DNA from: CBFHSF01 sp965658445
GTDB taxonomy: Bacteria; Bacteroidota; Bacteroidia; Flavobacteriales; Schleiferiaceae
DNA length: 64,000 bases
Direction of reading: 5' to 3'
NCBI GenBank assembly: GCA_965658445.1
Contig: CBFHSF010000015.1
Location: 10,003-74,002, forward strand
This document shows, piece after piece, positions 44,345 through 52,498 of the stretch (the stretch's first letter is position 1; each line of letters opens with the position of its first letter). The notes below the pieces were generated by a model. That model was not told the DNA's origin. It ran no database searches and worked only from the letters and a program-made list of their open reading frames with translations. A program made the translations under genes and the position numbers.

Positions 44345-46252
44345 TTATTTGGAATTAAAAGCCTCAACTCCTCGGTCTAGCCAATCGACAAACTTGTCAA
44401 TGTCGGGGTCGTATGCCGCCGCCTCAATCAATGGCTCGAGTGAGTCATGGCCTAAAATTACGTAATATGGCTGAGAGTTGGCTCCAAAGTTAGAGGCTTG
44501 GAAATCGCTCCACTTGTTTCCTACCGTTTTAATTTTCTTTCCAGTTGTGGCAGACACGGTCTGTTCGTCTTGTGGCAACTCTTTTCTTTCATCCACATAT
44601 AGTGAAATCAATACTACGTTCTCTGCCAATCGCGACTTAACCGCTGGATCCGTCCAAACATTTTCTTCCATCTTGCGACAGTTAACACATCCCCATCCCG
44701 TGAAGTCAATCATAATGGGCTTATTAACTTCTTTGGCGTAGGCCAATCCCTCTTCAAAATCATTGAAACAATTGAGTCCTAGCGGACAGTGCTGTCCTAC
44801 TTCATGACCTTCTAATTCCGCGGGCATGGCTACAGCTCCGTGAGAACCGCCACCAATCCCTCCTGGAGATTCTGCGTAGAACTCAGGGGGTGGGAAACCA
44901 GAAACTAGTTTTACAGGCGCTCCCCAGATTCCGGGAAGAAGGTAAAATCCAAAAATCACAAAGAAGAGTCCAATCAACATTCTGGACACTCCAATTTTTT
45001 CTACGGGTGAGTCGTGTGGCATTCTAAAGGTTCCGAACAAGTAAAGCGCCGTTACAAAGGCCAATCCTACCCAAATGGCAAGGAATACCTCTCTAGGCAA
45101 CCAACCAGCTTGCCATACGAGGTCTGCCGTAGACAAGAACTTCATAGCAAAACCCAATTCCAAGAAACCAAGGGTAACTTTTACTGTATTTAACCAACCT
45201 CCCGATTTGGGAAGTGAGTTCATCCAACCAGGGAAGGCGGCAAACAATGCAAAGGGAATAGCCAATGCCAAGGCAAAACCAAACATTCCCATGGCGGGTC
45301 CTAGATACGAACCCTTGGTCGCAGCGTCCACAAGAAGCGATCCAATAATGGGCCCCGTACAACTAAACGATACCAAAGAAAGGGTGAAGGCCATGAAAAA
45401 GATTCCGGCAAGTCCTCCTTTGTTTGAAGCTTCGTCAGCCTTGTTTACCCATGAGCTAGGCAATGTAATTTCGAAGGCGCCAAAAAATGAAATGGCAAAT
45501 ACCACAAATAGTGCAAAGAACAAGAGGTTAAACCATGGGTTGGTAGAAAGGGCATTGAGGGCAGAAGAATCTCCTGTGGCCAAAGTCACCGCCATACCTA
45601 AGGCTACGTAAATACCAATGATGCTCAAACCGTAGATAATGGCCTTGCGAACTCCTTCTGCTTTGGTCTTACTCTGCTTGGTAAAGAAACTTACCGTCAG
45701 AGGAATCATGGGGAAAATACAAGGCATGAGAAGAGCCAACAAACCTCCTCCAAATCCAAGGGCAAAGATTCCCCAAAGGGAACCGTCCATTTTGGTTTCC
45801 TCAGCGGCAGCGGCCACCTTAAATTCCATATCTACATACTCGGGTGGCAAACACATTTCGTCATTACACACCATAAATTCCAATTCTCCCTTGATGGTAA
45901 AATCGGCTTCTGAGTTTACTTTAATCTTCTGTCTGAACTCGGCTTGATCGCCAAAGTATGCCAACTCCATGTCAAAGTTGGGATCAAATTCCACGTGGGG
46001 CTCTCCTTCAGAAACGGCACCGTCTAAGGTGTACTGAGCTCCTGGAATAAATGAGAAACTTGTGGGGATGGGACCGTCTTCTGGAAGTTTTTGAGAGTAC
46101 AAATGCCAACCTTCATCAATGGTTGCCTTGATAACCAATTCGGCGTTGGCTCCATCCTGCTCTACAGAGAAACTCCAAGAAACGGGATTGTGAAATTGTG
46201 CAAATGCCCCAAACGTAAGAGACAGTAATACGAGCGTAAATAGCTTTTTCAT
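44345..46252 (-). CDS. dsbD: DsbD-family thiol:disulfide interchange protein
   Basis: 635 aa. Signal peptide; N-terminal DsbD-alpha-like domain (about 20-150) with the reactive pair CNDEMCLPP; eight-helix membrane core (about 160-420) with MPCIFPMIPLTVSFFTKQ and SFSCTGPIIGSLL; C-terminal thioredoxin domain (about 500-635) with DFTGWGCVNCRKMEENVW. It carries electrons from cytoplasmic thioredoxin to periplasmic substrates such as cytochrome c maturation or disulfide isomerases. All three cysteine pairs are present. It abuts gmhA. Confidence 0.93.
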   Translation of the reverse strand: MKKLFTLVLLSLTFGAFAQFHNPVSWSFSVEQDGANAELVIKATIDEGWHLYSQKLPEDGPIPTSFSFIPGAQYTLDGAVSEGEPHVEFDPNFDMELAYFGDQAEFRQKIKVNSEADFTIKGELEFMVCNDEMCLPPEYVDMEFKVAAAAEETKMDGSLWGIFALGFGGGLLALLMPCIFPMIPLTVSFFTKQSKTKAEGVRKAIIYGLSIIGIYVALGMAVTLATGDSSALNALSTNPWFNLLFFALFVVFAISFFGAFEITLPSSWVNKADEASNKGGLAGIFFMAFTLSLVSFSCTGPIIGSLLVDAATKGSYLGPAMGMFGFALALAIPFALFAAFPGWMNSLPKSGGWLNTVKVTLGFLELGFAMKFLSTADLVWQAGWLPREVFLAIWVGLAFVTALYLFGTFRMPHDSPVEKIGVSRMLIGLFFVIFGFYLLPGIWGAPVKLVSGFPPPEFYAESPGGIGGGSHGAVAMPAELEGHEVGQHCPLGLNCFNDFEEGLAYAKEVNKPIMIDFTGWGCVNCRKMEENVWTDPAVKSRLAENVVLISLYVDERKELPQDEQTVSATTGKKIKTVGNKWSDFQASNFGANSQPYYVILGHDSLEPLIEAAAYDPDIDKFVDWLDRGVEAFNSK

Positions 46253-46330
46253 GTGGACTTTAATCTATCAGATTAGGCGCGTCTCAAGCAATAATCAATT
46301 TTTGACTTGAGACCCTATGTGTTTTTGTTT

Positions 46331-47569
46331 CTAAAAAACGCGGGCAATGTACCCCATTTTACTTTGACTACCAAGCAAAAAGCGTTGGTCTTGACGCATA
46401 CCAACCACCCAAATGACCTCGTCGTTTGAGGTCAAAACCAATACTTCTCTTCGCTGTTCTGGGGGGTGTTTCTGGTCTGTTAAGAATTGACTTACCGTCT
46501 TTTTCTTGCCAAACCCACTGGGGTAAAAATAATCGCCGGCCTTCCACCTGCGAAGGACCAACGGGAATTCTATCGCACTCCCATCAAAAACGCCCTGATT
46601 AGCAGAAAGTTCTATTGGCTGATCAGGTGGCGCGTTAAAGAATTGCAAAACCGTTCCTTCAAAAGAAACGTCTTGAGAACCTTCTTCCACGCATAGTTCA
46701 TCTGCAAAGAAAACGCGTTTAACCAGCCAAGGGTTGGCATTTTGCAATTCAACTTCTCCCAATCGCTCTGTAGAATAGGTTTTGGCCTGAATTCTCTTGG
46801 CAATAAAATCTTCGGGAACGCCCCAGCGTTGAGCCAAAAGGCGAATTTTTTCAGGATGGGATTTAAGGGCTTCTAATTTTATTTGTTCCCTTTCGGGGGA
46901 AACTACTAGGTGCTCATCCAACCAACTCTGATGCTCATCGGCCAACTCTTCTTGCGCCTTTTTCAAATTCTGATACGTGGATTCAAAACTCTTGGAAAAG
47001 CGTGGGTCAATGTCTCGCATTAACGGCAGCAATTGATTGCGAATGCGATTTCTTGTAAAGTCGTTTTCTGAATTAGAGGCATCTTCTCTCCACGGCACAT
47101 GGTTCTTTTCGGCGTAAGCCAAAATCTCTTCTTTGCGCCATTGAAGAAGCGGTCTGATCATTCCTTGGGTCTCCTTAAAGGGAACCAAACCCTCCAGACC
47201 CGTTCCTCGAAGAAGGTTCATCACAAAGGTCTCCTCCACGTCGCCGCGGTGATGCGCGGTAGCCAATTGAGAATACCCCAAATCTGAGGCGTATTTCCTC
47301 GCCTCCTTGTATCGAATGTTGCGGGCCCACTCTTGGAAATTACCGAGACCATCAAATGCAACGCGAAGAGCTCGACAGGGAATATTGTGGTTTTGACAAA
47401 ACGCTTCCACACATTCTTGATCACCATCGGATTCCAATCCTCGTTTTTGATAATTGATGTGAAGCACAACCACCTCGACCTCTTGCGAATGCAGAAGGTG
47501 CAACATGACCATGGAGTCAACACCTCCACTGACCAATGCCACGGTGCCTGTGTTCTTATTATTTGTCAT
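46331..47569 (-). CDS. tilS: tRNA(Ile)-lysidine synthase
   Basis: 412 aa. The PP-loop motif VALVSGGVDSMVMLHLL binds ATP. ATAHHRGDVEETFVMNLLRG and NDFTRNRIRNQLLP are TilS-specific. A C-terminal substrate-binding domain (about 320-412, FPLVLRRWKAGDYFYPSGFGKKK) is present. It converts C34 of tRNA-Ile(CAU) to lysidine, an essential function. The start overlaps the pabB 3' end by 11 bp. Confidence 0.95.
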   Translation of the reverse strand: MTNNKNTGTVALVSGGVDSMVMLHLLHSQEVEVVVLHINYQKRGLESDGDQECVEAFCQNHNIPCRALRVAFDGLGNFQEWARNIRYKEARKYASDLGYSQLATAHHRGDVEETFVMNLLRGTGLEGLVPFKETQGMIRPLLQWRKEEILAYAEKNHVPWREDASNSENDFTRNRIRNQLLPLMRDIDPRFSKSFESTYQNLKKAQEELADEHQSWLDEHLVVSPEREQIKLEALKSHPEKIRLLAQRWGVPEDFIAKRIQAKTYSTERLGEVELQNANPWLVKRVFFADELCVEEGSQDVSFEGTVLQFFNAPPDQPIELSANQGVFDGSAIEFPLVLRRWKAGDYFYPSGFGKKKTVSQFLTDQKHPPEQRREVLVLTSNDEVIWVVGMRQDQRFLLGSQSKMGYIARVF

Positions 47570-48878
47570 GAATGGGCGTTTGAGCTTTTGATTCTCGAGA
47601 ACGGTTTTTTTGAGACGTGATTTCCTGAGAAGTAATTTCTTTGAGCGCCTGGACTTTTAACAAACACTCCTGGTATTCTTGCTCAGGCTTGGCCAATATG
47701 GTCAATGCCGAGCCCACATGGGTTTGCACCCTTTGTGTTTTGTTATTGTACAAAAGCGTTCTAATCACCACGTTCAAATCAAAATTTCCATCGGGATCTA
47801 CATACCCTAAACTGCCAGAATACCAACCGCGCTGAGTGGTCTCAACCTGGTCAATATGCTTCATGGCGCTTACTTTGGGCGCTCCCGTCATGGAACCCAT
47901 GGGAAAAGTCGTTCTGATAATTTCTGAAAAAGGCACATCCGACCTTACCTGACTAGAAATGGTAGAAATCATTTGATGTACTGTGTTGAAAGAATACACT
48001 CCAAAGAGCTCTTCCACCACCACACTGTTCTTCTGAGCCGTATGGGAAAGGTCATTGCGGACCATGTCTACAATCATGACATTCTCGGAACGCTCCTTTT
48101 CTGACTCCAGCAAGTGAGCGGCACTTTCGGCGTCTTTCTCCAAATCATCATACCGAGGGGTGGTTCCCTTTATGGGCTGAGAAATCAATCGACTTCCCTC
48201 CTTTCTCAGGTAGCGTTCTGGGCTCGCAGACATAACTTCCTCGTCACCAAAAGAAAAATAGGCGGCAAAAGAGGATTTTGCCTTTTCATTTAAGCGATAA
48301 AACAAAGACAGAGAATCCATTGCACCTACATTTGATTCTAATTGCGCCTCAAAGGCCTGACAGAGGTTCACCTCGTAAATATCGCCCCGTTGAATGGCCG
48401 CCAACATTTGATTCGCCTTGGCGACGTACTCTTCACGACTCCATAGGGGATTCAATTCAAAGGGAGTTTGAATTTGAGGTGCAAAGGGTTGTAAATCCTC
48501 TGGAACATTGCCCAATACCTCCAACTCACCATTTCGGCGTAAGCCAATAACACAATCTGCCACAAACCAATGTGATGTGGGCCATTGAATATAATCTCTG
48601 GTAGGCGATTCTAATATCTCAATGTGGTTTTTGACTTCGTACGAAATACCGCCAAAAACCCAGCGATTTTTATAAAACTCATCCCATGACGCATCCGTAG
48701 GGGCACCGGTGAACACTTCAGCACCCTCTTTGGCAAAACCACAAATCCATTGGTACTTGCCATAGGGATCCTCATGGCCATTGCTGTGATAACCGGCTAC
48801 ATGAGCACAGTGCTTTCTTCCCCATTGCAATAGGGAATAAAAATCCAGTTCACGACCCTTGTATTCGGCTTTACTCAT
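47559..48878 (-). CDS. pabB: Aminodeoxychorismate synthase component I-like chorismate-binding enzyme
   Basis: 439 aa. RLISQPIKGTTPRYDD has the Lys in PIKGT that favours 4-amino-4-deoxychorismate synthase over anthranilate synthase. SEKERSENVMIVDMVRNDLS and TFPMGSMTGAPKVSAM are the chorismate-binding core. It makes the p-aminobenzoate precursor, fitting with folC elsewhere in the window. The C-terminus carries an odd tail with a duplicated EITSQ unit and basic residues just where tilS overlaps. ATG start at 48878. Confidence 0.88.
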   Translation of the reverse strand: MSKAEYKGRELDFYSLLQWGRKHCAHVAGYHSNGHEDPYGKYQWICGFAKEGAEVFTGAPTDASWDEFYKNRWVFGGISYEVKNHIEILESPTRDYIQWPTSHWFVADCVIGLRRNGELEVLGNVPEDLQPFAPQIQTPFELNPLWSREEYVAKANQMLAAIQRGDIYEVNLCQAFEAQLESNVGAMDSLSLFYRLNEKAKSSFAAYFSFGDEEVMSASPERYLRKEGSRLISQPIKGTTPRYDDLEKDAESAAHLLESEKERSENVMIVDMVRNDLSHTAQKNSVVVEELFGVYSFNTVHQMISTISSQVRSDVPFSEIIRTTFPMGSMTGAPKVSAMKHIDQVETTQRGWYSGSLGYVDPDGNFDLNVVIRTLLYNNKTQRVQTHVGSALTILAKPEQEYQECLLKVQALKEITSQEITSQKNRSRESKAQTPIHDK

Positions 48879-48977
48879 GAAAGCGTGCGTCTTTGATTGT
48901 TTTATTTATTTGTACTTTGGAAACGTTTGGTCACCTGCTACTACAAGCGCTAAGCGCGCAAAGACAAAAGTACCTCT

Positions 48978-49481
48978 ATGAAATCCATATTCAAAGTTAT
49001 TGCTTTTTTTGCCCTTTTGGGCCATTGTGTGGAGCTTGTGGCACAAGAAATCCCCACGGAATATTCCTTTAGATACGAGGGAGACTTTACCGCCGCAGAA
49101 CCTCTTATAAAAGAATGTGTACACTTTCTCAAAACCACAGAAGTTGGCGGCGACCCCATCAAGCGAATTGAGGTCAGCGGCTACTTTAAGGAATGGTGTA
49201 AGGGCGTACCGTATATTCAGATTGAGGTGTATCCTTTTATCACCCAAATGACTTCATACAATCCCGACCTCTACGAAGTCTTTTTGGCTGGTTGGGTTGA
49301 CGCTTATTTTAATGATCCTGAAGGCGAGGCAGAGGATTATTACTACTCTGGATTATTGGCCATGTTAGACATCTATGCCATGGGCAATGGGGTGAGAAAA
49401 AACCAAGACCTAGACTATCTCATCAAACTTAGAAAAGAAGGGAAACTTCAAAAAAGGGTAGAAGAATTGATGAGCTGGTAA
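48978..49481 (+). CDS. Hypothetical secreted protein
   Basis: 167 aa with a signal peptide (KSIFKVIAFFALLGHCVELVA). The mature domain is acidic (EYSFRYEGDFTAAEPLIKEC; YFKEWCKGVPYIQIEVYPFI) with two mature Cys. No known family was recognised. It is divergent from pabB (99 bp apart) and convergent with the methyltransferase gene. Probably periplasmic; function unknown. Confidence 0.68.
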   Translation: MKSIFKVIAFFALLGHCVELVAQEIPTEYSFRYEGDFTAAEPLIKECVHFLKTTEVGGDPIKRIEVSGYFKEWCKGVPYIQIEVYPFITQMTSYNPDLYEVFLAGWVDAYFNDPEGEAEDYYYSGLLAMLDIYAMGNGVRKNQDLDYLIKLRKEGKLQKRVEELMSW

Positions 49482-49507
49482 ATTGGAGAAAACTTTTTCC
49501 TTAATCT

Positions 49508-50350
49508 CTATTTCTGCCCACAGACTTTGTAAACCAGAGGAAAATCATCAGACAACTTGGGTACTATAAAGCATCCCACGCCCCTTTCTTCCATGTGAGC
49601 AAAGCAGTTGTACGGAGAATAGTTATACTCCACAAACTCTGTGATGTCTAGACCGCTGGCCATCATGGGAGTCAATACGTCGGAGAGACCGTGGTTCCAA
49701 GAAATGGTCTTGCCCTCAATACCCTCGTCACCATCTGTGTAAGAACCTTCTTCTACCATTTCTATGGGCTCATTGCTAGAGTATGCATAGGTAATCTGTG
49801 TAAAGTCATGGTCGAACATCCACACAAAGGGATGAAATTCCACCAACAAGAATTTACCTCCCGGCCTCAGGGCTCTATAAACCTGAGACATCAGCTTTTC
49901 CATATTGGGCAACCAACCGATGACGCCATAGCTGGCAAATACCCAGTCAAACTCCCCGCAGAGGAGTTCTTCTGGTAAATTCATGGTATCAGCTTCCAAA
50001 AATTCTGCGTTGAGTCCGAGGGCTTCATTGGTTTGGCGGGCCACTTTTAAGGCTTCTGAAGAAAAATCAGTTCCGATTACCTGAGCTCCCATTCTGGCCA
50101 ACGACAAACTGTCCTGACCAAAGTGACAGTGAAGGTGCAGAATCTTTTGATCCGAAACATCTCCCAAGCTGTCCAACTCTATGGAGTTGAGACTGGACCT
50201 ACCCTTCAAGAAAGAATCTTGATCGTAAAATTCAGATTTTACGTGAACATCCACTTTGGAGTCCCATAGTTTTTGGTTGAGCTCTAGGTAGTTCGCATTC
50301 CCTTTAGTAGATATGGGATCCTTAATCTTTGCGTCTTTGCCCATGTTCAT
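49508..50350 (-). CDS. Class I SAM-dependent methyltransferase
   Basis: 280 aa (ATG at 50350; 50344 is equally possible). ILHLHCHFGQDSLSLARMGA is motif I for SAM binding, VIGTDFSSEALKVARQ is motif II, and FDWVFASYGVIGWLPNMEKL with LRPGGKFLLVEFHPFVWMF completes the Methyltransf_11/25 fold. The Cys/His-containing motif I (HCHFGQ) is typical of a Bacteroidota subgroup of unknown substrate. It lies 20 bp after dusB on the same strand. Confidence 0.85.
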   Translation of the reverse strand: MNMGKDAKIKDPISTKGNANYLELNQKLWDSKVDVHVKSEFYDQDSFLKGRSSLNSIELDSLGDVSDQKILHLHCHFGQDSLSLARMGAQVIGTDFSSEALKVARQTNEALGLNAEFLEADTMNLPEELLCGEFDWVFASYGVIGWLPNMEKLMSQVYRALRPGGKFLLVEFHPFVWMFDHDFTQITYAYSSNEPIEMVEEGSYTDGDEGIEGKTISWNHGLSDVLTPMMASGLDITEFVEYNYSPYNCFAHMEERGVGCFIVPKLSDDFPLVYKVCGQK

Positions 50351-50370
50351 CTGGTTTTGGGTCTACAAAT

Positions 50371-51363
50371 TTACAGGGCGCTAACCGCTGCAAATCGAGT
50401 TTCAATCTCGCTCAAAAGTCCTCGTACCTCGTCAGAGGTGTTGGCCGTAACCAATCCAATGCGATATTCCTTAAAATGAGGAATGCCCTTGAAATAGTTG
50501 GAGTAGTGACGACGAGTTTCATAAATACCCTTCACTTCACCCTTCCATTCAATAGACATTTCAAAATGACGACGTGCTGCATGTACTCTTTGTGCAATGG
50601 TAGGAGGCGCTAAATGCTCACCCGTTTTCATGTAGTGCTTGATCTCATTGAACACCCAAGGGTATCCAATAGAAGCTCTTCCAATCATGATGCCGTCTAC
50701 GTCGTAGGTATTCTTCATGTGAACGGCCTTTTCTGGCGTGTCCACATCTCCGTTTCCAAATACGGGAATGGTCATTCTCGGGTTGTGCTTTACGTCGCGA
50801 ATCAGACTCCAATCAGCTTCTCCTTTGTACATCTGCTTGCGCGTACGACCGTGAATAGAAATGGCTTTGATACCCACATCCTGAAGCCTTTCTGCCACCT
50901 CAACAATGTACTTTGTATTCTCGTCCCAACCCAGTCGGGTCTTAACGGTAACGGGCTTTTTACAGGCTTTTACAATTTCTGAAGTCATCTTCACCATCTT
51001 GGGAATGTCTTGTAAGATTCCGGCTCCAGCTCCTTTACAAGCCACAGCCTTCACAGGACAACCGTAGTTGATGTCAATGATATCGGGATTGGCGCGTTCT
51101 GCGATTTCAGCCGCTTCGCGCATGGAAGAAATTTCATTTCCAAAAATCTGAATTCCAATGGGGCGCTCGTACTCGAAGATGTCCAATTTTTGAACGGACT
51201 TGGCCGCGTCTCTAATCAAACCTTCTGACGAGATAAATTCCGTGTACATTACGTCTGCACCATTCTCCTTGCAAAGCGCTCTAAAAGGGGGATCACTTAC
51301 GTCCTCCATAGGCGCCAACAACAAAGGGAATTCTCCAAGCTCTACATTTCCTATTTTTACCAC
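50371..51363 (-). CDS. dusB: tRNA-dihydrouridine synthase B
   Basis: 330 aa. FPLLLAPMEDVSDPPFRALC (FMN site), DINYGCPVKAVACKGAGAGI (with the catalytic Cys) and TVKTRLGWDE and ISIHGRTRKQMYKG are Dus signatures. It reduces specific uridines in the D-loop of tRNAs using NADPH. The start is GTG at 51363; no in-frame ATG precedes the conserved N-terminus. Divergent from the CPBP gene, whose ATG is 37 bp away. Confidence 0.94.
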   Translation of the reverse strand: MVKIGNVELGEFPLLLAPMEDVSDPPFRALCKENGADVMYTEFISSEGLIRDAAKSVQKLDIFEYERPIGIQIFGNEISSMREAAEIAERANPDIIDINYGCPVKAVACKGAGAGILQDIPKMVKMTSEIVKACKKPVTVKTRLGWDENTKYIVEVAERLQDVGIKAISIHGRTRKQMYKGEADWSLIRDVKHNPRMTIPVFGNGDVDTPEKAVHMKNTYDVDGIMIGRASIGYPWVFNEIKHYMKTGEHLAPPTIAQRVHAARRHFEMSIEWKGEVKGIYETRRHYSNYFKGIPHFKEYRIGLVTANTSDEVRGLLSEIETRFAAVSAL

Positions 51364-51400
51364 GTCATTTAACTTTGCTGATGCAAAATTACAACAATCT

Positions 51401-52330
51401 ATGAACTCTTTCTTAGAAGTCTTCAGAAGCCGCTCTGCCGGATATCACTTGTGGATGTTTTTACTCCTCGTTTTGCTTTTCGCTGGGCTTTCCAGCGGTT
51501 TTGCCTTTTACATGGTGGAGGGAATGTATGGCCTTTCGGCCGAGGAGTTCATGCAGTTTTCCAATCCCGAGACACCCCTATCTCACAGCCAGGCGCTTAA
51601 GCTGTTTCAGCTGATTTCGGCCTTGGGCACGTTTGTTATTCCAAGCATTGTCTTTACACAGCTACTGCATCCCATCCCTGAAGAATACTTACAACTGAAC
51701 AAACTCCCCAAAATCCTTGGATGGATTTTGTCCATAGGGTTGTTGTTTGCATTTATCCCCATTGTTGACCTTCTGGGATATGTAAACGAAACGTGGTCTG
51801 CCCTGGGCTTTTTACAGGATATGGCCGATCAAGAAGCGGCCAATGCTCAAGTAAACCTGATTACCCAAATGGACGGCTGGGGAAGCTTTTTGTATACCTT
51901 CTTCATCATAGTAATCATTCCTGCCATTGGAGAGGAGTTCCTATTCCGTGGGGTTTTGCAAAAACTCTTGATCTCCACAACAAAGAGAATGCACCTTTCC
52001 ATTTTAATCACGGGTCTTTTGTTTGGATTACTCCACGGTCAGCCCTCACATCTTTTGGCCCTGATGGCTTTGGGAATCTTATTTGGATATCTCAAGGAAT
52101 GGACGGGCAGCCTTTGGGTTCCCATCCTCCTGCACCTAATAAACAATGGCACTTTGCTAATTGAAATCTTCTTTTTTGATTTTCAGCCCGAAGCGTACAC
52201 CGGCGAGGTCACAACCCCGGATTACACATTGGTTGGGATTTCTGTAGTGACAAGCGCAGCCCTTATTTGGTTGTTTATAAAGCGTTCGCAGCTGATTGTT
52301 AACAAACCAAGCTCAAAGGACGTTAAATAG
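51401..52330 (+). CDS. CPBP-family intramembrane metalloprotease
   Basis: 309 aa from the ATG at 51401; the longer frame from 51200 lies inside dusB. Seven to eight helices. The catalytic motifs IGEEFLFRGVLQ (EExxxR), LLFGLLHGQPSH (FxxxH) and ILLHLINN (HxxxN/B) are all present. The family (Abi/CAAX protease and bacteriocin-processing) cleaves peptides within membranes; the substrate here is unknown. Monocistronic. Confidence 0.9.
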   Translation: MNSFLEVFRSRSAGYHLWMFLLLVLLFAGLSSGFAFYMVEGMYGLSAEEFMQFSNPETPLSHSQALKLFQLISALGTFVIPSIVFTQLLHPIPEEYLQLNKLPKILGWILSIGLLFAFIPIVDLLGYVNETWSALGFLQDMADQEAANAQVNLITQMDGWGSFLYTFFIIVIIPAIGEEFLFRGVLQKLLISTTKRMHLSILITGLLFGLLHGQPSHLLALMALGILFGYLKEWTGSLWVPILLHLINNGTLLIEIFFFDFQPEAYTGEVTTPDYTLVGISVVTSAALIWLFIKRSQLIVNKPSSKDVK

Positions 52331-52454
52331 ATTGAGTAGCTACTTTAAAAAATCTTTACGGCTAAATTAAGGGGTCGATTTTTTCTTAAAACCACGGTAA
52401 AGTAGGTAACCTAAAACTTACCGACGTTTAATCCGAAAGAGGAGTTTACGCAAC

Positions 52455-52478
52455 ATGACTGAGTCAAATTTGTGGTGA
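52455..52478 (+). CDS. Possible short leader ORF before the PhoX-like gene
   Basis: ATG followed by six codons (TESNLW) and TGA, preceded by a GAGGAG Shine-Dalgarno-like string about 11 bp upstream. It ends 20 bp before the PhoX-like ATG. It could be a leader peptide or chance. Confidence 0.2.
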   Translation: MTESNLW

Positions 52479-52498
52479 ACCTCTAACGGAATTACAAC

